This document shows, in pieces, positions 1 to 6,556 of a stretch of DNA of 11,699 nucleotides. Position 1 is the first letter of the stretch, and every line of letters starts with the position of its first letter. Location of the stretch: positions 1 through 11,699 of the forward strand of contig CABUYS010000035.1 of assembly GCA_902495835.1 (NCBI GenBank). The letters run 5' to 3'. The notes under the pieces are model-generated. The model saw only the letters and a program-made list of their open reading frames with translations, ran no database searches and had not been told where the DNA came from. The translations under genes and the position numbers were made by a program. The stretch comes from an uncultured Oscillospiraceae bacterium (lineage in GTDB: Bacteria; Bacillota; Clostridia; Oscillospirales; Acutalibacteraceae).

Positions 1-7
1 ATTCCAT
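1..7 (-). CDS. 5' end of the gene downstream of glmU (cut by window edge)
   Basis: Only the start is visible: an ATG at 7-5 followed by a Glu codon. An AAGGAG ribosome binding site lies at 23-18, ten bases upstream. It comes directly after the glmU terminator on the same strand. In many Firmicutes the gene after glmU is prs (ribose-phosphate pyrophosphokinase), but two codons cannot identify it, so the product is left open. Confidence 0.5.
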
Positions 8-52
8 AATTCAACTTCTCCTTACTTTTATACTTCTTAAATTTTTATATCT

Positions 53-76
53 AAAAACTGTTATGTTTTTAACAGT
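53..76 (-). terminator. Small AT-rich hairpin overlapping the glmU stop
   Basis: On the minus strand ACTGTTA (76-70) and TAACAGT (63-57) form a perfect 7-bp stem around a 6-base loop, followed by a short T run (57-53). The TAA stop of glmU (71-69) lies inside the structure. The stem is AT-rich and the T run short, so termination may be weak. The gene starting at position 7 could be reached by read-through. Confidence 0.5.
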
Positions 77-1115
77 CTGTAGTCAACAAATCGTTAATGT
101 TTACAAGAGATGCAAAAGGACCTATTTCTTTGTTCTCTGCCACTTCGCTTTTTTTGCAGTAACTGTGATTTATAACGGTATTATCCCCTATCACGCAGTC
201 AATAATCTGAGAATTCGGACCTATGGTACATTCCTTACCTATGGTTGTATTTCCGCTTAAAACAGTTCCCGGCAAAATTGTTGTTCCGGAGCCTACCTTT
301 ACCCATTTTCCAACTATAACGCCGTCTCTGCAAGGAATTTTAATTCCGCTTTCCAAAAGACCTTCTATTACTTTGTTTCTGGCGACTTCATTAAGGCGTT
401 GCAATTGACACGTATCATTTGCCCCCAAAGCAACATCGGATGACGACGTTTCAAAAGCATCTACTCGAAGTCCATCATCAATAAAAAGTTTTATCACGGA
501 TGTAAGATAATACTCATTTTGAGAAGTATTATTCGTTATTTTAACCAAATAATCTATTAAATCCTTAACTTTAAACCAATATGCTCCTGAATTAATTTCT
601 TTTATGGAACGTTGGCTAAAACTTGCGTCTTGCTCCTCGACTATTGCTTCTACGTTATAATCAAAACTATTTCTGATAATTCTTCCATAACCGCAGGGGT
701 TATCAAGTTTTGAAGAAATAATAGTTGCGGAATTTCCGGAATTTTTATGTATTTTATAAGCTTTTGTGATAGTGGCTTTATCAATAAACGGAGCGTCACC
801 GTTTAAAACCAAAACATCTCCGCTTAAATATTTTTTCAGAAAAGGCAAAGAAGTCATAACCGCGTGCGCAGTTCCCTTTCTTTCTTCCTGAACCACACTT
901 TCAAGATTATATCCCAAACCCGAAAGATAACTTCTTACAAGCTCGTGTTTATATCCCGTAACCACGCATATATTATTTATATTGCATGTAACAACGGAAT
1001 TTATCACCCAACCAACCATAGGCTCAAAGAGAACGGGTGAAAGAACTTTCGGAATGTTCGACTTCATTCTTTTTCCTTCTCCTGCGGCAAGTATCACACA
1101 ACAAACATTATTCAA
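69..1115 (-). CDS. glmU: GlmU-like UDP-GlcNAc pyrophosphorylase with a truncated acetyltransferase domain
   Basis: The 348-residue product matches GlmU, the cytoplasmic enzyme that makes UDP-GlcNAc for peptidoglycan from GlcN-1-P, acetyl-CoA and UTP. The uridylyltransferase half looks intact: LAAGEGKRMKS at 9-19, QEERKGTAHA at 76-85, the Mg-binding Asp in NGDAPF (D107), GYGRI at 142-146, EINSG at 173-177, NEYYLTSVI at 200-208 and LGAND at 230-234 (N233). A left-handed beta-helix begins near 260 with repeats such as VIGDNTVI. The protein stops at 348, just after IGPFASL, while family members run to about 450-460. The missing part carries the acetyltransferase catalytic His and the acetyl-CoA site. 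The start is TTG 1115-1113, chosen because GGGAGTGA lies ten bases upstream and the N-terminus then aligns as MNNVCCVILAAGEG; a longer frame from 1145 has no such support. It follows tktC on the same strand. Identity is sure; whether the shortening is functional is open. Confidence 0.9.
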   Translation of the reverse strand: MNNVCCVILAAGEGKRMKSNIPKVLSPVLFEPMVGWVINSVVTCNINNICVVTGYKHELVRSYLSGLGYNLESVVQEERKGTAHAVMTSLPFLKKYLSGDVLVLNGDAPFIDKATITKAYKIHKNSGNSATIISSKLDNPCGYGRIIRNSFDYNVEAIVEEQDASFSQRSIKEINSGAYWFKVKDLIDYLVKITNNTSQNEYYLTSVIKLFIDDGLRVDAFETSSSDVALGANDTCQLQRLNEVARNKVIEGLLESGIKIPCRDGVIVGKWVKVGSGTTILPGTVLSGNTTIGKECTIGPNSQIIDCVIGDNTVINHSYCKKSEVAENKEIGPFASLVNINDLLTTDC

Positions 1116-1122
1116 ATAAAAT

Positions 1123-1130
1123 TCACTCCC
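1123..1130 (-). promoter_or_regulatory. Ribosome binding site fixing the TTG start of glmU
   Basis: GGGAGTGA on the minus strand (1130-1123) places the core GGGAG ten bases before TTG 1115. It lies inside the longer open frame that begins at 1145, so that upstream start would put the site within coding sequence. Confidence 0.6.
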
Positions 1131-1172
1131 GAAAAATAACGACAAAACTAAAAAATTACAATAACGCCTAAT

Positions 1173-1201
1173 AGTTTACAACTTTTATCAAAATATTTCA
1201 A
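1173..1201 (-). promoter_or_regulatory. Possible glmU promoter
   Basis: On the minus strand TTGAAA (1201-1196) is followed after 17 bases by TAACT-like TAAACT (1178-1173). The -35 box is good and the -10 box moderate (4 of 6 matches). It sits in the gap between tktC and glmU, so glmU may have its own start in addition to read-through from tktC, after which no convincing terminator is seen. Confidence 0.4.
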
Positions 1202-1214
1202 TATCAAATATTAT

Positions 1215-2144
1215 TTAAGATTTGGATTTTAAAACCGATAAAACGGCTTGAACTATATTTTCCGCACTCATGTTGTAGACTTCTTTTAAGTACGGCATTT
1301 TTCCGACCTGACCGAAAGAATCCCTTATTCCTATACTTCTGAGAGGTGCGGGACAGTTTTCACTAAGTACCTCCGCTACGGCAGACCTAAGTCCTCCTAT
1401 AATATTGTGATTTTCAACAGTAACTGCCGCTCCTGTTTTATGAACAGAAGCAATAATACTTTCTTCGTCAATGGGTTTAATTGTATGAATATTTATAATT
1501 TCGGCGTTTATTCCTTTTTCTTCCAAAATTTTGTTTGCTTTTAACGTTTCATCTACCATTATACCTGAACAAAATATACTTACATCGCTTCCCTCTTTAA
1601 CGGTTTTTGCATTGAAGAGGTTGAATTTTTCATTTTCATCAAAAATATCAGGAGTCTCTTTTCTGAACATTCTGATGTACACAGGGCCTTTGTAATCTAT
1701 TATTTGAGGCAAAAGATTTTTAAGCTGTGCATTGTCCACAGGCTCAAATATAACCATATTCGGGATGCTTCTTAAAACTCCTATGTCTTCAAAGCTCATG
1801 TGTGTTCCACCATTATATTCGGCACTTATGCCAGGGTCAGAACCTATAATTTTAACATTTTGTTTTGCATAGCATATAGAAATTGCAATTTGGTCACAAA
1901 TTCTTCTGGTTGCGAACGGAGTAAAAGTACATATAAAAGGAATAAATCCATAGCTACTCATACCTGCTGCTATCGATGCCATATTTTGTTCTGCTATTCC
2001 TACATTTATTGACCTTTCGGGAAATTTTTCCGAAAATTTTCCAAATCCGTTCGGTTTAGCCAAGTCAGCATTTAACAAAACTATATTTTGATTTTCAGAC
2101 ATAAACTTTTCGAGTTCTTGAGCAAACAATTGACGCATTTCCAT
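1215..2144 (-). CDS. Transketolase, C-terminal subunit (pyrimidine-binding and C-terminal domains)
   Basis: This 309-residue protein is the second half of a split transketolase. Transketolase moves two-carbon ketol units between sugar phosphates of the non-oxidative pentose phosphate pathway, using thiamine diphosphate and Mg. The pyrimidine-binding domain covers about 1-170, with NVGIAEQNM at 47-55; E52 is the conserved Glu that activates the cofactor. FTPFATRR (74-81) and NGGTHMSFED (111-120) are also typical. The C-terminal Rossmann-like domain covers about 185-309, with VENHNIIGGLRSA and a DSFGQVG segment. The ATG at 2144-2142 shares one base with the TAA stop of the upstream subunit, and its ribosome binding site (GGGAGGTGA) lies within the last codons of that gene, so the two are probably translationally coupled in a 1:1 ratio. 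Two-subunit forms are common in Firmicutes and archaea. A related ketol transferase role, such as a 1-deoxyxylulose-like synthase, is less likely. Confidence 0.93.
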   Translation of the reverse strand: MEMRQLFAQELEKFMSENQNIVLLNADLAKPNGFGKFSEKFPERSINVGIAEQNMASIAAGMSSYGFIPFICTFTPFATRRICDQIAISICYAKQNVKIIGSDPGISAEYNGGTHMSFEDIGVLRSIPNMVIFEPVDNAQLKNLLPQIIDYKGPVYIRMFRKETPDIFDENEKFNLFNAKTVKEGSDVSIFCSGIMVDETLKANKILEEKGINAEIINIHTIKPIDEESIIASVHKTGAAVTVENHNIIGGLRSAVAEVLSENCPAPLRSIGIRDSFGQVGKMPYLKEVYNMSAENIVQAVLSVLKSKS

Positions 2145-2986
2145 TAAAATTCACCTCCCGATTCTTTTAATTTTAATTCTTCGATTTTCAATTCTTTCAT
2201 TCCTTTTTCAAACATTTCTTCGCTTACAGTCATGCTGTGATTGGATATTCCTGCTTTTTCGGCAAAATCGACCCCACAGCCTTTAACCGTATGCAGTATT
2301 ATCATTACGGGTTTTTGAGATTTTTTTGCTTTCAAAACAGCTTTATCTATTTCGTCGCAGTTGTTTCCTTCAAAAACTTCCGTTACATCCCATCCGAAAG
2401 CTTTCCACTTATCCGCAAGCGGTTCAATTGAACAAATATTTTCAATCGAATCATCGAGTTGAAGCTTGTTGTAGTCCGTAAAAGCAACTAAATTATCAAG
2501 CTTATGGTGAGACGCAAACATTGCAGCTTCCCAAATTTGACCTTCCTGCGATTCGCCGTCTCCTATTATCGTATAAATATTTGCTCCGTCTTTTTTAAGC
2601 TTTGAAGCCAAAGCTATTCCCACGGCACAAGAAAAACCCTGACCTAAAGATCCTGTAGTCATATCAATTCCGGGAGTTCTGTTCATATCGCAGTGACTCG
2701 GTAAATTAGTACCCGGTTTATTAAGCGTCATCAACCACTCTTTGGGGAAATATCCTTTTTCCGCCAAAACAGCATAAACCGCAGGGCCGCTGTGACCTTT
2801 GGAAACAATTAATCTGTCTCTGCCTGCTTTTTGAGGATTTTTGGGATCAACATTCATGTGTTTGTAATAAAGAGTAACGAGAAGCTCAACCATGGAAAGA
2901 GAACCTCCCAAGTGTCCTACTCCCAACTCGCCTATTTCTGTAAGTATATTCTCCCGCACCTCGGTACATTTAAGTTCTAAATTCAA
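2144..2986 (-). CDS. Transketolase, N-terminal (thiamine diphosphate-binding) subunit
   Basis: This 280-residue subunit carries the diphosphate-binding domain of transketolase and should form the active enzyme with the gene just downstream. Visible motifs are GHLGGSLS (24-31), SKGHSGPA (62-69), PSHCD (96-100), TGSLGQGFS (111-119) and the cofactor signature GDGE (142-145), paired with N173 in DYNKLQLDD. These contribute the conserved substrate and cofactor histidines (H25, H65, H98) and the Mg ligands. The start is set at TTG 2986-2984 because GGAGG at 2999-2995 lies eight bases upstream; a longer frame from TTG 3001 would contain that ribosome binding site. It follows cdd after about 50 bases with no clear terminator, so it is probably transcribed from the cdd promoter. 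The size fits the N-terminal halves of split transketolases. Confidence 0.93.
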   Translation of the reverse strand: MNLELKCTEVRENILTEIGELGVGHLGGSLSMVELLVTLYYKHMNVDPKNPQKAGRDRLIVSKGHSGPAVYAVLAEKGYFPKEWLMTLNKPGTNLPSHCDMNRTPGIDMTTGSLGQGFSCAVGIALASKLKKDGANIYTIIGDGESQEGQIWEAAMFASHHKLDNLVAFTDYNKLQLDDSIENICSIEPLADKWKAFGWDVTEVFEGNNCDEIDKAVLKAKKSQKPVMIILHTVKGCGVDFAEKAGISNHSMTVSEEMFEKGMKELKIEELKLKESGGEF

Positions 2987-2994
2987 AACTGTAT

Positions 2995-2999
2995 CCTCC
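2995..2999 (-). promoter_or_regulatory. Ribosome binding site fixing the TTG start of the transketolase N subunit
   Basis: GGAGG (2999-2995, minus strand) lies eight bases before TTG 2986-2984. It overlaps the first codons of the longer reading frame, which argues against a start at 3001. Confidence 0.7.
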
Positions 3000-3036
3000 A
3001 AATAGTAATGTTAAATTAAATTTTTTATATTTTATG

Positions 3037-3462
3037 CTAGTTATAAAGATTGTCAGGACCAAAGCTTTCGGGAAGAAGTTCTTCCAAAGTGTATTCTTTA
3101 AATTCCGAAACGCTTTTTGCCAAAATAATCTTAAAATCGTTAGGGTTGCAAAATTCCCTTAAAACCTGTCTGCAAACGCCGCAAGGAGGGCAAAAAGATG
3201 AAAAAACATCTGTTTCGGATTCAATTCCTCCAACAACGGCCAATGCTTTAAATTTTCTCTGCTCCTCAAAGACGGCTCTGAATAAAGCGGTACGTTCCGC
3301 ACAATTGCCTGCAGGGTATGACGCACACTCAATATTAAACCCGCCGTATATCTTTCCGCTTTCCGTAAGAAGTGCCGCTCCGACTTTAAATTTTGAATAC
3401 GGAGCATAGGCTTTTTTTCGGGATATAATTGCCTCATTTATCAATTTTTTTATATACTCCAA
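3037..3462 (-). CDS. cdd: Cytidine deaminase
   Basis: The 141-residue protein matches the small homotetrameric cytidine deaminase, a cytoplasmic pyrimidine salvage enzyme that converts cytidine and deoxycytidine to uridine and deoxyuridine. AYAPYSKFKVGAA (18-30) and the substrate loop GGFNIECASYP (40-50) are typical. The zinc site is C54-A-E56, with E56 the proton shuttle, and CPPCGVC with C94 and C97. Length fits the family (about 130-140). The start is TTG 3462-3460, with GGAGG at 3476-3472 nine bases upstream; a longer frame from TTG 3483 would overlap that site and add seven residues unlike the family. It is first in a minus-strand unit with both transketolase subunits. That context links nucleoside breakdown to ribose phosphate recycling, though this link is inferred. 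Confidence 0.95.
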   Translation of the reverse strand: MEYIKKLINEAIISRKKAYAPYSKFKVGAALLTESGKIYGGFNIECASYPAGNCAERTALFRAVFEEQRKFKALAVVGGIESETDVFSSFCPPCGVCRQVLREFCNPNDFKIILAKSVSEFKEYTLEELLPESFGPDNLYN

Positions 3463-3471
3463 AATATTATG

Positions 3472-3476
3472 CCTCC
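3472..3476 (-). promoter_or_regulatory. Ribosome binding site fixing the TTG start of cdd
   Basis: GGAGG on the minus strand (3476-3472) precedes TTG 3462-3460 by nine bases. No ATG or GTG is available at a suitable distance in that frame. Confidence 0.7.
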
Positions 3477-3512
3477 AAAACAAAAGGTTATTTTTATTTA
3501 ACTCAGGTATAT

Positions 3513-3541
3513 AGTATAATATGATATGTTGTGAATTTCAA
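3513..3541 (-). promoter_or_regulatory. Sigma-A promoter of the cdd-transketolase unit
   Basis: On the minus strand TTGAAA (3541-3536) and TATACT (3518-3513) are separated by exactly 17 bases, about 50 bases before the cdd start. Both boxes match the consensus at five of six positions. It lies in the divergent gap between cdd and the plus-strand operon. Confidence 0.7.
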
Positions 3542-3621
3542 AAAAATTTTATTTAAATATTTTTGGTATTTGATTTGAAATATACTTCGCAGTTGTGTAA
3601 TATCTTATTTGACACACATTT

Positions 3622-3629
3622 AAAGGAGG
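3622..3629 (+). promoter_or_regulatory. Ribosome binding site fixing the TTG start of the small membrane protein
   Basis: AAAGGAGG, a full anti-16S match, lies eight bases before TTG 3638. The ATG at 3630 directly after the site is out of frame and meets a TGA after three codons, so it cannot be the gene start. Confidence 0.75.
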
Positions 3630-3637
3630 ATGAGTCG

Positions 3638-3967
3638 TTGAAATTTAATATTAAAAAATTTATGTCATATGCATTATCGGTTATTTTTTTGGCAATATTT
3701 ATAAGCAGTCCTCAAAAAAGCAGTGCTATTCCGCATGTTTCTGTATTTGCCGCTGATTCATCTCAAAAAGATGAAGAAGAATCAAATAATTTTAATTTTA
3801 TAAAATCCAACGAGGAAGTTAAAAACTTCATTTATGACGGTTCTGTACTGCTTTACGGCGGAATACTTTTAATTACAATATCCTGTTTGGGAATATTTTT
3901 TACGCTTAAACCCAAGTCGAGCAAAAGGAAAAAACACAGAAAAAAATCTGTAAACATAAACAGATAA
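3638..3967 (+). CDS. Small secreted/membrane-anchored protein of unknown function
   Basis: I do not recognise a family. The 109-residue product starts at TTG 3638, set by the strong AAAGGAGG upstream. The N-terminus is signal-peptide-like: FNIKK gives the positive end, then a hydrophobic core (about residues 9-23), then a likely cleavage site at VFA/AD near residue 39. Next comes an acidic, Ser/Asn-rich stretch of about 30 residues containing KDEEES. A second hydrophobic segment follows (about 69-90, GSVLLYGGILLITISCLGIFF), then a very basic tail with KRKKHRKK. The predicted topology is type I: an outside acidic part, one membrane anchor and a positive cytoplasmic tail. It is the first gene of the plus-strand unit, 26 bases before the M16 pair, so a role as partner or substrate of those peptidases is possible but unproven. 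Confidence 0.75.
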   Translation: MKFNIKKFMSYALSVIFLAIFISSPQKSSAIPHVSVFAADSSQKDEEESNNFNFIKSNEEVKNFIYDGSVLLYGGILLITISCLGIFFTLKPKSSKRKKHRKKSVNINR

Positions 3968-3993
3968 TTTTTTAAAGCGGAGATGAACAACAA

Positions 3994-5268
3994 ATGAATA
4001 ATATTAAAAGAATAAATATCGGAGAAAATATTAACTTTACTTATATTCATGAAAACAAATTCAAAACCACATCCGTTTCTGTTTTAATGCTAGTTCCCTC
4101 AGACAAACAATATGTTTCTCGTAATTCACTTATACCGAATCTTTTGGCTCATTCATGCAAAAAATATCCGTCTCTTTTGAGCCTAAGCAAAAAACTTGAA
4201 GATTTGTACGGTGCTTCCGTCCATCCCGGAGTATCGGTCGTGGGTGACAATCAAATTTTATCGCTTTCAGTTCACTGCATAAACGACAGTTTTATTCCCG
4301 ATGGTTCAAATAATATACTCGAATCCGCAAAACTCCTCTGTGACTTAATATTTGACCCGGACGTATTACAAGATTCGTTTGAAAAAAATAAAGTAGATAT
4401 GGAAAAACGCCAACTGATAGAAGAAATCGAATCTGAACTCAGTAATAAAAAAGCGTACGCTCTTAGAAAATGCAAAGAAATAATGTGTAAAGACGAACCT
4501 TTTGGAATTAATCCTCTGGGAAGCATTGAAGACGTAAAAAAAATTGATGAAAAAATTGCATTTAACACCTGGAAAAGAATTTTAAAATCAGCAAAAATCG
4601 AAGTGATAATGACAGGATCAGGAGAATACGAACCTATTTGTGAAGAAATAAAAGGAAGATTTTCATCAATTGAGAGAGAAAATATCTTTTCATTTAAAAA
4701 TTCAGTGATAAAAAAAGCATTTCACGTTACCGAAGCGACCGAAACCATGGACATAATTCAGTGTAAACTTGTAATGGGATTCAGAACCGAAACGGCAAAG
4801 CCTGACGAAGACGTTGAATCCGTGAAAGTCATGAATGCAATTTTGGGAGGCACTCCTCAATCAAAATTATTCTCAAATGTCAGAGAAAAACTGAGTTTAT
4901 GCTATTATTGCTCTTCAAGATACAATGAACACAAGGGAATTATCTTTATTGAAAGTGGCGTAGAAAAAGATAACGTTTTCAAAGCTAAAGAAGAAATTTT
5001 AAAACAGCTCAAAGACATTCAACTGGGTAATTTTACAGACAAAGAACTCGAAGAAACAAAACTGTTTTTAACTCAAAGCATCGAAAAAGTTAAAGATTCG
5101 GTTTCAAAACTGAATTCATGGTATGCTTCGCAAATTTTAAGCACAGAAAAAAAATCTCCTGAAGAAACGATAGAAAAAATAAACTCCGTTTCAAGAGAAA
5201 AAGTAATAAGCGCAGCGAAAAAAATAACTTTGGACACCGTATATATTCTAAAGGGAAAGGAGAACTAA
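3994..5268 (+). CDS. M16-family peptidase-like protein, non-catalytic partner (YmfF-like)
   Basis: The 424-residue protein has the two-domain architecture of M16 (pitrilysin/processing peptidase) proteins. The zinc motif HxxEH is absent; the equivalent N-terminal helix reads NLLAHSCKKYPSL, lacking the catalytic Glu and second His. It keeps the C-terminal substrate-binding signature: ILGGTPQSKLFSNVREKLSLCYY, with R297 and Y304/Y305 as the probable R/Y pair. This is the pattern of the inactive subunit in heterodimeric M16B peptidases, where one chain brings zinc and the other the R/Y pair. The next gene encodes an M16 protein with HxxEH, one base after this stop. ATG 3994 has GCGGAG about 11 bases upstream. 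No signal peptide is seen, so it is probably cytoplasmic or loosely membrane-associated. Substrates are unknown; related pairs have been tied to peptide processing. Confidence 0.88.
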   Translation: MNNIKRINIGENINFTYIHENKFKTTSVSVLMLVPSDKQYVSRNSLIPNLLAHSCKKYPSLLSLSKKLEDLYGASVHPGVSVVGDNQILSLSVHCINDSFIPDGSNNILESAKLLCDLIFDPDVLQDSFEKNKVDMEKRQLIEEIESELSNKKAYALRKCKEIMCKDEPFGINPLGSIEDVKKIDEKIAFNTWKRILKSAKIEVIMTGSGEYEPICEEIKGRFSSIERENIFSFKNSVIKKAFHVTEATETMDIIQCKLVMGFRTETAKPDEDVESVKVMNAILGGTPQSKLFSNVREKLSLCYYCSSRYNEHKGIIFIESGVEKDNVFKAKEEILKQLKDIQLGNFTDKELEETKLFLTQSIEKVKDSVSKLNSWYASQILSTEKKSPEETIEKINSVSREKVISAAKKITLDTVYILKGKEN

Positions 5269-5269
5269 A

Positions 5270-6556
5270 ATGAAACCGAAAATAATAAAAAATAATCTCA
5301 TGCGAGAAGAATATTTTTACATGAAACACCCTTCCGGTCTTGATATTTATGTTCATCCCAAAAAAGATTACAGTTCAAATTACGCAGTACTCGGAACAAA
5401 TTTCGGCTCAATAAATAACCGTTTCAGAAAACAAGGAGAATCTTCATATACAGTAGTTCCCGATGGAATAGCTCATTATCTTGAACACAAACTCTTTGAA
5501 AGCAAAGAAGGCGACGCCTTTGAACTTTTTGCAAAAACAGGTGCTTCCGCAAATGCGTATACTTCGTTTGAAAAAACTGCTTATCTTTTTTCCTGTACGG
5601 GAAATTTCGAAGAGTCCCTTAACATACTTTTAGATTTTGTTCAATCGCCTTATTTCACAGAAAAAAATGTTGAAAAAGAACGAGGAATAATAGGACAAGA
5701 AATCAAAATGTACGAAGACAGTCCCGAATGGAAAGTTTTGATTAATCTTTTAGGGGCAATGTACAAGAATCATCCCGTAAAAAATGATATAGCAGGTTCG
5801 GTGGAATCAATAGCCAAAATTACTCCTCAAATGCTTTATGAATGCTACAACACTTTTTACAATCTTCACAACATGGCTCTCTGTGTAGTCGGAAACGTAA
5901 ATCCGGAAACTGTATTCACTGCAGCAGATAAAAAACTTAAATATTCTCCGAAAGTCGAAGTTGAAAGGTTTTTCCCCGAAGAAACTTTAGAAATCGTCAA
6001 ACCTGAAATAGTTCAAAATTTTGATATCTCCTCCCCCATTTTCAGCCTTGGATTTAAAGAAAATATTCCTCAAAATTACAGAACTTCAACCGAAGAATTA
6101 GTATACACAGATTTAATACTTCAATGCATAAGTTCCAGAACATCCGATATGTACCAAGAATTATTAAATAAAGAACTTATAAACACATCATCTTTTGCAA
6201 ATGAATATTTCGAAGGTCCCGGATATGCATCGATAATTTTTTCGGGAGAATCAAAAAATCCTAGAAAAGCTGCCGAAATTATAGAGAAGCACTTACAAAA
6301 AATCAAACAAAACGGTATCGACAAAAAATTATTTGACAGAATAAAAAAATCCGTCTACGGTCAGAGTTTATCCGTATTTAACAGCGTATCGGCAGTTGCC
6401 AATCTTGCTCTTGATTTTTCTTTGTCGGGGAAAGATATTTTTGGATATATAGATATTTTGGAAAATGCTTCGGTAGAAAAAGTCAATGAAAGATTAAATT
6501 CAGAATTAAATTGCGAATTTTCATCGCTTTCAATAGCAAGTCCTAAAAATGAGTAG
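5270..6556 (+). CDS. M16-family zinc peptidase, catalytic partner (YmfH-like)
   Basis: The 428-residue protein is an M16 metallopeptidase. The inverted zinc motif is H69-Y-L-E72-H73, with E72 as general base, and the third ligand is probably E144 in GQEIKMYED. GASANAYTSFEKTAYLFS (91-108) is a typical segment of the active subunit. The C-terminal domain lacks the R/Y pair found in the preceding gene product, so together they would build one active site. Length fits YmfH (about 420-430). The ATG follows the upstream stop by one base, with AAAGGAG inside the last codons of that gene, which points to coupled translation. There is no secretion signal. Its 3' end overlaps lgt by eight bases. Family members process or degrade peptides; the substrate cannot be told from sequence. 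Confidence 0.92.
   Translation: MKPKIIKNNLMREEYFYMKHPSGLDIYVHPKKDYSSNYAVLGTNFGSINNRFRKQGESSYTVVPDGIAHYLEHKLFESKEGDAFELFAKTGASANAYTSFEKTAYLFSCTGNFEESLNILLDFVQSPYFTEKNVEKERGIIGQEIKMYEDSPEWKVLINLLGAMYKNHPVKNDIAGSVESIAKITPQMLYECYNTFYNLHNMALCVVGNVNPETVFTAADKKLKYSPKVEVERFFPEETLEIVKPEIVQNFDISSPIFSLGFKENIPQNYRTSTEELVYTDLILQCISSRTSDMYQELLNKELINTSSFANEYFEGPGYASIIFSGESKNPRKAAEIIEKHLQKIKQNGIDKKLFDRIKKSVYGQSLSVFNSVSAVANLALDFSLSGKDIFGYIDILENASVEKVNERLNSELNCEFSSLSIASPKNE

Noticed and set aside
1185..1214. AT-only inverted repeat (AATATTT/AAATATT) after the transketolase C subunit as a terminator
   Set aside because: The stem contains no GC pair and no T run follows, so it is probably chance in AT-rich sequence.
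3050..3409. Plus-strand open frame of 119 codons over cdd
   Set aside because: It lies fully antisense to cdd, which has clear zinc motifs and its own promoter.
3515..3520. Plus-strand TATAAT as a promoter of the small membrane protein operon
   Set aside because: No usable -35 box lies 16-18 bases upstream, and the bases overlap the minus-strand TATACT of the cdd promoter. The true promoter of this operon was not found.
3563..3637. Longer N-terminus for the small membrane protein, starting at TTG 3563
   Set aside because: It would place the full AAAGGAGG site inside the gene, has no ribosome binding site of its own, and would put 25 polar residues before the signal peptide.
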